This document shows positions 46,031 through 55,308 of a stretch of 57,132 nt of DNA, piece after piece. The first letter of the stretch is position 1. Each line of letters starts with the position of its first letter. The notes under the pieces were generated by a model that did no database searches, had not been told where the DNA came from, and worked only from the letters and a program-made list of their open reading frames with translations. A program made the translations under genes and the position numbers. Origin of the DNA: Halicephalobus mephisto (Eukaryota; Nematoda; Chromadorea; Rhabditida; Panagrolaimidae); assembly GCA_009193035.1 (NCBI GenBank), contig SWDT01000673.1, positions 1 through 57,132 on the forward strand. The letters run 5' to 3'.

Positions 46031-46259
46031 TGGAAGTTCTTCAAATACGTATTTGGAATTTACATTTCGTTTTTAAAGAATAACAGTTTAAAATAGTCGA
46101 TGAAAACAAATGAAGCATTATATCATTTACTTCTGATTTTAGCGCCATTAGAATGAGTAGTATTTTGTCTATTAATAATTATTGTTTACAGTACAAAAGT
46201 GAAGCACATTGAATTGTATGAATTTTCTACCGACATTAGTAAACACACAATTTTAGAAA

Positions 46260-46364
46260 ACCACAAACTCTTTATTACAAGAGCGTTCCAAAACTTAATA
46301 CATCCGCTACAAGATTCCTCGAGAGCGAGATCCAATGTTTACCTCGAAATTGGATAGTTAAACC
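46260..46364 (-). ncRNA. SL RNA gene F with a novel leader
   Basis: The minus strand from 46364 has a 22-nt leader starting GGTTTAACTATC and ending CAATTTCGAG (four differences from SL1), then donor GTAAACATTGGA as in C. elegans SL1 RNA. The body has a likely stem ATCTCGC / GCGGAT, an Sm site AGTTTTGGAA (46286-46296) and a 3' hairpin CTCTT-GTAATA-AAGAG (46283-46268). All parts of an SL RNA are present, in the right order and length (~105 nt). The leader pairs back with the donor (GTTTA/TAAAC) as in SL1. This locus appears intact. Confidence 0.8.
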
Positions 46365-46648
46365 AAAAAAACATTGATTCGGAGTCATTTGGAAGCTGAA
46401 TAATTTCACTTAGATAAATTTTAGCTGGTCGAGATTGCGATTTGAGAAATATGAAAGAACCATGAGAGTCACAAAAATATAAACAGAAAGGTCGACTCAG
46501 TTATAGTTCTGAAAGAATATCTGCCATGTTTTCATTTGCTTCATTGTTTTGTCCTGTTCCCTCTCAATGTGTTACCGTAACAGATGAGAATTCATTTAAA
46601 CATGAATATTTAACTTTTTACATGTTTTGAATCAAAATTGTTCTTTCT

Positions 46649-46755
46649 GGTATAATTACTCAAATTTGAGGTAAGCATCAAATTCCGCTTTTGCAAATTC
46701 TGATGACGTCAGTTGTCAGATGTTGGAATGCCTTCGCAGTAGAAGCTTATAATTG
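46649..46755 (+). ncRNA. SL RNA-like locus C (variant leader)
   Basis: Leader starts GGTATAATTACT and ends CAAATTTGAG, with three differences from SL1 (4, 12, 16), followed by donor GTAAGC and CATCAAATTCCGC as in the other loci. A weak Sm-like GATGTTGGAATG lies at 46719-46730 and a short hairpin CTTC-GCAGTA-GAAG follows. The donor is intact but the Sm site is poor, so function is uncertain. It is divergent from locus F, with 284 bp between leaders. Confidence 0.6.
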
Positions 46756-47797
46756 AGCACTTTAATTACTGACAGTTATGTGGCTTTATCTTCGAACATC
46801 ATCGGGTAGTCGATCTCATTGTTAAATCATTTATTATATTGAACATTGTAATTATTAATCCGAATAATAAAAATAGTAATTTTGTGCAAAAAATCTTCTC
46901 ATTTGTAGTGCATTCTGTTGTGTAAGAAGATGCGAGTCGTCATCTGTGAAGTTTCATCTCCATGTATCTGCTCAATATAGGGACTTCAATTTAATCTTTA
47001 TTCTAAAATAAAAAACTAATTAACTTCAGAATTCAGGGAGATCAGACAGAACATAGAAGAAGTAAATTTTAAAGGAGAATCTCATACAAATTCAGAATCT
47101 GCTTCAACTTTACAGAATGATGTAAAATTTCCATGTGCTTGTATTTGTTTCCAAGTTCCATTCCAATGGACTTTTTCTAAACTCACTTTAAATCCCTATT
47201 CTTACAAGATTTGTCTAATTGCAGTTCCTTTAAATGCATAAAAAGTGATGCTACAAGAACTGAGATTGAAAGAACTCATTGAATTTCAAACATCAATTGA
47301 GGTGCACAGCTTATCTCATTGTACTCGCAAAGATTTACATACTGCTGTAAACATGAAGGATGGACTTTAGCTCATCCGAGGTTCTATATGAAGGTCCAAA
47401 GCATCACCCACTTAGCCAATGTATCGAAAGTTTAACAGAACCAAGAACATCGGTCTAATCTTTAATCTATGCTTGAGCTAATCCGAAGTTGGTCACAATC
47501 GCGGTCAGATGAGAGCATTCTCCTCCCCTTGTAATTAATTGTTAAGACGGATAAGACGTGATTATAATTTAGAATTATAGTAAACATCTATGGTCTTCCG
47601 CTAGTATCGGAGCTCCTAAACCTGGCTTTCAGACGAGCGACACGAGTCCTTCAAGATCTGTTACTACTTCCCCTTAACAGACCAAACATCTTAACTACAT
47701 TCAGCAAACAGTAGTAGAAGGGGTTTCATTGGTGTATTTCCCATTTACTTGCTCTATATTACTTCGATTTTATTTCTTGCAAACTACGCTGTCTACC
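46756..47797. other. Intergenic upstream of receptor 1
   Basis: No gene seen. A short imperfect repeat (CATCCGAGGTTC at 47376, TAATCCGAAGTTG at 47478) has no evident meaning. Confidence 0.4.
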
Positions 47798-48972
47798 ATG
47801 ACTGTGTGGAGGACCTTCCACTCTATCAACGAAGATATTGCCTTCTCCTTGGGGCTCTCCTTGAATCTTCTGTTACTAGCTGTTATCAAGAAAATCAAAG
47901 TGAAATCGATGCAGACGTACAACATTCTTTTGTTTCAATGTTGTTGTATTGACTTGATACAAGTCGTCGTCAGTTTCATTGTGAAACCCGTGATTGTTGT
48001 GTATCACAAAAACGCATATTTCCTCAGTAACGGTTTCCTCCGGAAAACAGAGGATTGGATAGAAATGTTGGGGATCGTTTTGTGGGTGATATCTGTATTC
48101 TTCTGCATCTGCTCCATGCCCGTCTCCTATATTTTCAGATACCGCACAGTGTGCTTGAATGTGAAAATATCGATGAAATTCTATGTAATTTCCTTATTTG
48201 TGGCATTATTAAGCGCCTCTTCTCTTGGGATGACTGTTTGGAAATTTCATTATTTAGATAGCCGGAATTTGCCTTATTTAGGCGACTTGAATTTTGCATG
48301 GCTGATGGTTGATAACGAAGGTGAAGTCAAGGCTGTTTCGGTTTGCCTTTCTGTAAGTTTTTGCAAAGAACTTAATTTAAATAACGAAGAGATTGATCCA
48401 AGAAGAAAGAGCAAACTGGACATGATTTCTACTGAAGATCCCACACAGCTTTTCTCTTAAGTTTATCGTTGTGGGTTCTATGGAAAAATCAAGTCCTATT
48501 TATTCTTCTGGATCAGTTTTCTTTCATCCTTAAAATTCCTCTTCAGGGATCTCTTGGTATGTTCCTTTCTGTAATCAACGGCGGTCTCGTAACCTTTGTT
48601 CCCTACATGATCATGATTATGTGTAACATGAAGATTATGAAATACCTCAATGACCATCAACAGTCTCTATCCACCGCTTGCAGAAGAGTTCAGAGGGACC
48701 TGAACCGGACAATGATGGCTCAAGCAATCATCCCAGTTTTTTCCGCTTTTCTTCCGATGACGGTCCACATCCTCAGCGTTGTAACCGATTTGGACCTTGT
48801 CTTTGCAACTTTCTTTTGCGGAATACTGTACTCTTGGATCCCTGTAGGAAATGCTATCAGTGTACTTTTCTTCGTTACTGCTTATAGAGAAAAGTTAAAA
48901 CAACTAGTTTCTCGTGCTAAGCCAAGGTTGCCAAAGGTATTCTCCACTTCAATTACAGTAATCACTCAATGA
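47798..48972 (+). CDS. Str-superfamily (SRD-like) chemoreceptor 1
   Basis: Exons 47798-48352 (555 nt) and 48547-48972 join in phase to 326 residues with seven hydrophobic helices. The start MTVWRTFHSINED is conserved in all three copies. Features: SLNLLLLAVIKKIKVK in helix 1-2, NILLFQCCCIDL, SMPVSYIFRYRTVCL after helix 3, a polar extracellular loop (YLDSRNLPYLGDLN), RRVQRDLNRTMMAQAIIPVF entering helix 6, and PVGNAISVLFFVTAYR in helix 7. The helix 6-7 pattern fits SRD/STR receptors of chemosensory neurons. It is the first of three tandem genes. Confidence 0.82.
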
Positions 48973-50211
48973 TAATGAACTACTCATTGATTCCTATTGA
49001 ATGCAAGAGAACGTATATCTCAATTTATGTGAAAAAATATAATTGTTCTTCTTTTCAAGTTCATTAATGATAAAATTATCTCTGGAATTCTTCAGGAGCT
49101 TTGATTTTTTGAAAGAAGAGACTTATTTTAAAGAGATAAAAGTAACGTTAATAGATCTTTAAATGATGATTAATGTTTGAAACATTGGTCTATATTAATT
49201 AAGTTTCAACATTCTCTACAGCTCTGCGACAGTTCTCCTTGGTGACGTTTCCTCCCTCTATTTGGTAAAATTTGCCTCATTTCTTTCATTTTTATATTAA
49301 TTCTTTGGTAAGTGGATTAACTTCACATCCCAGTTAAGTGAAAAAAGGATTGATTTAAAAAGAAAAAACTTCGAGACCATTACGAGTCGAAGAGGAGGAA
49401 ATGTTGTGTAGCTATTCTTTGCAAAGAAATCCTAGTTTTCCACATAAGTCTGCAGCATAAATCTCATTATGTTGGAAAAGTCCTCTAAGAACCCACTATA
49501 ATCGAAATGACCTGTGGAATTGAGTTTTATACTAGCTTGAAACTCTAGAGATGAATAATTAAAATCATTATTTCGTTTTGTAAAGTAATTTTCTGGAATC
49601 AAATGATCGATGAAACTCTAAATTACGATATATAAATTATCCATTTCTAATGTACTCTTATTTGTTTTCAGAAAACTTATTAGATTACCATAATCACCTT
49701 GGTATTTCCGTTTAATTAGAAAAACAAATTACTCAAATCGGTGTAATTAAAATAGAAATGAAGATAGTTAAAAATAGAATTCAAAAACCGAACGATAATT
49801 TCTTACATTTCTATGTTTTATATGCAAAACAGAGTCCCATAAACATACAAAAAGCAATTAGATATACAATATAGATACATCAGATGCGTTAAACGAATGC
49901 TTGGAGAGCTACGAAGAATAAGCATGTTGTAGAAAATACGATAGTTGTCTTACTGATAAACAGGGCCAAATCTGTTGATTGAAAAAAGTATTTTTCATTC
50001 TTACTAAAGTGAAGATTTTTCGTTTTTTTTCCTTTTGTCCAGATCCACAAAGAGGTGGACATTAAAATCAAAATAACATTTGTAGTTTACAACATTCAAT
50101 CAAGTCGATCTGTATGTTAAGTGAAAATTCAATTTTACTTAGATTCTGATGCTTATTTTTTATAAACCTCAGTATTGATAATTTTGCATTCTTGTAACTC
50201 GTTATCAATAA
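48973..50211. other. Intergenic between receptors 1 and 2
   Basis: No gene recognised. An SL1-like string on the minus strand near 49732-49753 (16 of 22 matches) has no SL RNA body and is not called. Confidence 0.4.
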
Positions 50212-50320
50212 GCTTTAATTGCTCAATTCTGAGGTATCAACAAAGGAAATTCCTGACACTTAAACATTTTCAATACGCTTGCTCTAAAAGTATAAAAACA
50301 CCAAGCAAAAAGCAATTTAT
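50212..50320 (+). ncRNA. Degenerate SL RNA-like locus H
   Basis: A leader-like 22-mer (GCTTTAATTGCT / CAATTCTGAG, five differences from SL1) is followed by GTATCAAC. About 30 bases further TTAAACATTTTCAATACGC echoes the Sm region of locus F (TTAAGTTTTGGAACGC). No good Sm site remains. It faces locus E. Confidence 0.4.
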
Positions 50321-50547
50321 ACACTTTCAGTGTGTATAAGATGGCAAAGTTAATGTTTTTAAAAGGATTTAATACTCCCAATGAGGAAACTCTGCAGATT
50401 TCGTTAGTTTGGTTATCACCAACACGAGTAATACTGCATTCAATTGTTAGTACTGTTTATAACCAAATAATGCAAAAAATCATTAATTAATCAATATCTT
50501 ATGTAAACTTCATTCATCCAATTCCATATAAAAAACTCAGCGTATTC

Positions 50548-50655
50548 AAAATCACAAGTTTTTCATCAGGAAGACCTTCCAAAATTTAATAAATTCACTA
50601 CAAGATTCCTCAAAAGCAAAATTCATTGTTTACCTCAAACTTGGGTAATTAAACC
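50548..50655 (-). ncRNA. SL1 RNA gene E (perfect SL1 leader)
   Basis: On the minus strand, 50655-50634 is identical to the 22-nt SL1 leader and is followed directly by donor GTAAAC. The body is ~40 nt (AATGAATTTTGCTTTTGAGG, ATCTTGTAGTGAATTTATT), then an Sm site AAATTTTGGAA (50577-50587) as in C. elegans SL1 RNA. AATTTTGC and GTGAATTT can pair as stem II, and the partners also covary in locus F. The terminal hairpin is weak (GTCTT / AAAAC with one mismatch). It lies between receptors 1 and 2, not in a 5S rRNA repeat: no 5S sequence is visible nearby. Confidence 0.82.
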
Positions 50656-51323
50656 TAAGAGAATTTTTTAGTTTAGAACATTATTACAAGGATAAATTCC
50701 TTGTTATAAAAATGCTGACTATTCGGAGGACTAGAACAAAAGATAACTATAAAGAGCACTAGAGAACTGCAAAAGGAAAACAATATTACTGATCTACCTT
50801 TCATTCGAAAAAAATAGTTGTTGCTTGTTTTTCTTAACGGTCAGTTGTGCTTCAATTTAACAATATCAATTCGAACAATAAACACAATGTTAACTATGAC
50901 ATTCAGATTACTGACAATAAACATTCAACTGTTTTATATTTGTTACATGAATTTTGTTATTTTATTAAAACTGCAGTTTTATATGTAACTTTAAGTTTCT
51001 TGTCTCAATTTGTATGAATAACTAAATCATTGGACTACACTGTTATATTCCATAAAAATAGACTTACATATGAAGCAATTAGATACTAATGAACACAGAA
51101 TAAATCTGCAAGATTCATTGAATAACAAATGATGAATTTAATGAAGCAATATTCTGACTGACTTATGGAGTGCTAAAGCTGCCGCTAATTTAATTGATTT
51201 TTGATGTTTAAATTAATGTTGTCAGATTGTGAACACTAGTACTTGAGACACAAATGTCATACAATTTTTGTTCTCTCGCTTTCTCTTTTTTAACTTCAAT
51301 TTGTCAAACATAACTTCTCTATC
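50656..51323. other. Region between SL locus E and receptor 2
   Basis: Contains GGATAAATTCC at 50690-50700, upstream of locus E; similar AGATAAATTTT and AGATAAACTTT lie upstream of loci F and G. It may be part of an SL-RNA proximal element. Otherwise nothing recognised. Confidence 0.35.
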
Positions 51324-52477
51324 ATGACTGTGTGGAGAACTTTCCACTCCATCAACGAAGATCTTGCTTTCTGTCTTGGACTCTCTCTAAACCTTCTATT
51401 GCTAGTTCTCATCAAGGAGATTAAGATCAAGTTGATGCAGAAGTACAACATTTTGCTTTTTCAATGTTGTTGTATTGATTTGCTACAAGTCTTCATCACC
51501 TTCATCGTGAAGCCGGTAATTGTCATCAGTCAGAAAAATGCTTTCCTCTTCAGTAATGGCTTTCTTCAGAACATTGGAGGATCGATCGAGATGCTGGGGA
51601 TCGTTTGCTCAATGATATCTTTGTACTTCTGCGTCTGTTCCATGCCTGTTTCTTATATCTTCCGGTACCGAACGTTATGTCTGAACGCCGAAATATCAGG
51701 GAGATTCTATGTGATTTCTTTGCTTGTAGCATTGTTCAGTGCCTCCACTTTCGGGATAATTGTCTGGAAGTTCCATTATTTGGATAACCAGAATTTAACT
51801 TACTTGGGAGAAGCAAATTTAACGTGGCTGATGGCTGACGATGAAGGCAAAGTCAAAATTGCTTCTGTATGTTTTGCCGTAAGTTTCTAAATAAATATAA
51901 ATTTACAGAAGAGTTGAATTTAAAAAACCAATGAGTTGATTTCGCTCTGAAACTGTGAAAATGGTTTTTGTTTTAGTATTCCTTATATAAACTCTGAAAA
52001 TCAAATGATATTCATTGACCTTGATTAATCTCTTCTCATCATTTCCAGGGATCACTTGGGATGCTGTTGACTATAATAGATGGCTGCCTCATTCTCTTCG
52101 TCCCTTATTCCATTATGATTATCTGCAACATCCAGATTATGAAATACTTCAAACACCATCAAGACTCTCTAACTGCGGCTTGCAGAAGAGTTCAAACAGA
52201 TCTGAATCGGATACTTCTAGCTCAAGCAATCATACCGATATTCTCGGTGTTTATCCCGATGATGATCCACTTTTTAAGCGCAATTACCTATTGGGATTTT
52301 ACCTTTGCAGCTTTTGTTGGGGGAATTCTGAATTCCTGGATTCCTGTAGGCAACGCCATCAGCGTTCTCTTCTTCGTCACCGCATATAGAGAAAAACTGA
52401 AACAGTTGGTTCATCGTATCAAGTCACAGTTGTTCTTCTACAAGCGGATTTTCCCCACGATAACCGCTGATGCCTGA
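51324..52477 (+). CDS. Str-superfamily (SRD-like) chemoreceptor 2
   Basis: Exons 51324-51878 (555 nt) and 52049-52477 give 327 residues. It shares start and exon boundary with receptors 1 and 3. Helix motifs: SLNLLLLVLIKEIKIK, YNILLFQCCCIDLLQ, CSMPVSYIFRYRTLCL, RRVQTDLNRILLAQAIIPIF and PVGNAISVLFFVTAYREKLK. DNA encoding the loop after helix 4 (YLDNQNLTYLGEANLTWLMA) is identical over ~95 bp to receptor 3, unlike the rest of exon 1. The ligand is unknown. Confidence 0.82.
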
Positions 52478-53261
52478 TAAAATGTTTATTTTGTCCATTA
52501 AATACGACATAATATAGAAATCAAGTATTTTAAAATAAACATAATTATATTTTTTGTTCATCAAAAATAAAAGGAACTTCAGAATCCTTAGAATTCAGGA
52601 ATAGTCTTCAGAATCCAGGATTCTGAAAATCAATGTTTGGTTTTGGTTTTGCATTCAGAATTTACAAATCCGATTATCCTACTATGAGTACTTTTTGTTC
52701 AGCTCTAACTACAGAATGAGATCATAAATGCTCAAGTCACAAGTATCTAAGACAAAAGTGTCACACATCCGTTTTTTTCAACTTAATCTCTGGTTTCTGT
52801 AGATGGAATAATTTGTCTTCAGAAACAAGCAATGGAAGATTCATAGAGAAGGAATTAATAAAAGGCAATTAAATCATATGTAGCTTATAAAACTTTTTTA
52901 ATTTTTTCTAAAAAGACAATTTTTGAATTTGTTTATTTCGAAGAAATTTCAAGATGTATTAGTTTCTTTGAAATTTATATTTATGAATTGTATTTTTTCA
53001 CACTTTTAACGACTTAAAAACATTTTAACTTCATAAGGATATATTTTTAAATAAATTGTTTCTCGTCTTGTTGAACTTCAAAATTTCAATGTTCATTAAG
53101 ATTAACTCGTTACTTTCCTGAGAGTTCAGATAATTCAATTATTAAATGTACCAGTCTACAAATGCCTTATAAGTAATTGTATCAAAGTATTGTCAACTGC
53201 AATCCTCTTTACTGGTTATGTTATTTTCAGCTTCTATTCACTTCGGACTTCCTCATTGAAG
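52478..53261. other. Intergenic between receptors 2 and 3
   Basis: AT-rich. A short AGAATCCAGGATTCT palindrome lies near 52612. No gene recognised. Confidence 0.4.
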
Positions 53262-54427
53262 ATGACTATGTGGAGAACCTTCCATTCCATCAGTGAGGAT
53301 ATCGCCTTCTTCTTTGGGTTGTCACTAAACGTATTATTGTTATTTGTCATCATAAAAGTCAAGGTGAAATCTTTGCAACAATACAATATTCTGCTTTTCC
53401 AATGTTGTTGTATCGATTTGATGCAAGTTTTCATCAGCTTTATCGTAAAGCCAGTGGTTATCATCCATTATAAAAGTGTGTATTATCTCAGCAACGGTTT
53501 CCTTCGAGGTGTTGGAGGATGGATAGAGATGCTGGGGATCATCTCCTGGCTAACATCAATATTCTTTTGTATCTGTTCCATGCCCGTTTCGTTTATCTTC
53601 AGATATCGGAAAGTATGTTTGAATGCAAAAATATCGAAGAAATTCTATGTGATTTCTTTGCTTGTGGCATTTTTTAGTGCTTCCACTTTCGGGATGATTG
53701 CTTGGAAGTTTCATTATTTGGATAACCAGAATTTAACTTACTTGGGAGAAGCAAATTTAACGTGGCTGATGGCTGACGATGAAGGCAAAGTCAAAATTGC
53801 TTCTGTTTGCTTTTATGTAAGTTTTCAAAAACTTTCCAAATTTAAAAAATAAAGAAAAACCGATTAAAAATACAAAAGTGAAAGCATTTTTGTCCAGAAC
53901 GATGCAAACTTATTTAATTCTTTGTGGATTCTATATAAAAATAAAATCTCATCTTGTTTTGAAAATTAAAATTTTCCAACTTTTAATTCTTCTTTCAGGG
54001 ATCGTTTGGTTTGTGGATGACCATAATTGACACAATTGTTATATCTTTTATTCCTTATTCCATCTTGATTATTTGCAACATCAAGATTTTGAAGTATCTA
54101 AAGGAACACCAACATGCTTTATCTTCCCTTTGCAGAAGAGTCCAAACGGATTTAAATAGGATAATGTTAGCCGAAGCAATAATCCCTTTACTCTCGACCT
54201 TTCTCCCAATGACGATCCACTTTCTCAGTTTATTTACCGACTTCGATCTCACTTTTGAGAGTTTTATTTGTGCAATAACGTATTCTTGGATTCCTGTGGG
54301 CAATGCCATCAGTGTTCTTGTTTTTGTTACTGCTTACAGAGAAAAGTTCAAGCAGCTGATCTTTCGTGTCAAGTCAAGATTACCTTATCTTAAGTCGAAT
54401 TTAGTTACGTCATTGAGTTATCAATAA
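53262..54427 (+). CDS. Str-superfamily (SRD-like) chemoreceptor 3
   Basis: Exons 53262-53816 (555 nt) and 53999-54427 give 327 residues. The start MTMWRTFHSISED matches the paralogues; upstream in-frame codons exist (53190) but are not conserved. Seven helices with LSLNVLLLFVIIKVKVK, YNILLFQCCCIDLMQ, CSMPVSFIFRYRKVCL, RRVQTDLNRIMLAEAIIPLL and PVGNAISVLVFVTAYREKFK. It shares the identical ~95-bp block with receptor 2, consistent with gene conversion. Confidence 0.82.
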
Positions 54428-54708
54428 CGGTGTATTTCAAGAATTTTCGCCAATCACATATTGTTGTTCAAGTAATATATGCGATATAAGTAATAATAAT
54501 TTTACTTATTTGCATACTAAGAAATCAAGTAAAATTGATTGTTATGTTCTGTCTCCAATGCATCTGTTTGGAGTTTTTTATCCCGGAATCCTTGTGATTG
54601 GAACAGCAATAACGCGTCCGATTTAGAAGCTGACGGAATAGTTCCAATCAAAGCTCATACTATCGATTGTAATCGCTGTTCGTCTTTTACATCGTGTTTT
54701 GTATGTCT

Positions 54709-54807
54709 CGTTTAATTACCCGATTTTTAGATAACATTGAATTCTATTTTTGAACAATCTCGTTATGGAAATCATAAAATTTCAGAATGCTTTTTGGATG
54801 GAGAGCT
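54709..54807 (+). ncRNA. Degenerate SL RNA-like locus D
   Basis: Leader CGTTTAATTACC / CGATTTTTAG differs from SL1 at four positions (1, 14, 16, 20). It is followed by ATAACATTGAATTCTA, so the donor GT is AT as in locus B. The body ends with Sm-like AAAATTTCAGAATG and a hairpin GCTTT-TTGGATGG-AGAGC. Probably a pseudogene. Confidence 0.55.
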
Positions 54808-55308
54808 TATAAAAAAATATTCGGAAATTATTTTACTAAACTTTGAAATTTCTAAAACGAAAAACATGGATAGATGTTCACAATACCAGAATGAAGTAAT
54901 TCATTCTTTAACAGTGAAGTGAATTTATTTTGAAAATATTTCTACTTTTCCTACAGAAAATCAAAAAAATTAATTTTTTTTAATTCAGTAAATCATCGTT
55001 AAAATTACATTACAAAACGAAAAACGTTTTTCATAAAAGTTGAAAAAAACTGATTTGAATGCAATTTTTATAGTTTTCCGCTTAAAACTAAAAACTGAGA
55101 AATTCAGTCTTTATGTACTTCTGGAAGAATTTTAAAAGTACTTTGAAAATTCTGAAATTTATAAACGAAGGAATTCTTTGAAGACAAACGAAATCGACAG
55201 TTAGAGAATAAAAACAATTGAGTTTTCATTTATACGTAAAGCATACTATATTTTTCAGCTTTATTTAAAACCATTGGATATTTTTATTTACCACTATAGT
55301 AAGAAAAT
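54808..55308. other. Intergenic, nothing recognised
   Basis: AT-rich sequence between SL-like locus D and the GTPase stop codon. Confidence 0.4.

Noticed and set aside
49732..49753. SL1-like string on the minus strand (16 of 22 matches)
   Set aside because: The following bases do not match the shared SL RNA body and there is no GT donor, Sm site or hairpin.
51085..51125. Minus-strand AATGAATCTTGCAGATTTAT resembling an SL RNA body
   Set aside because: No leader-like sequence lies upstream, so it is probably chance in AT-rich DNA.
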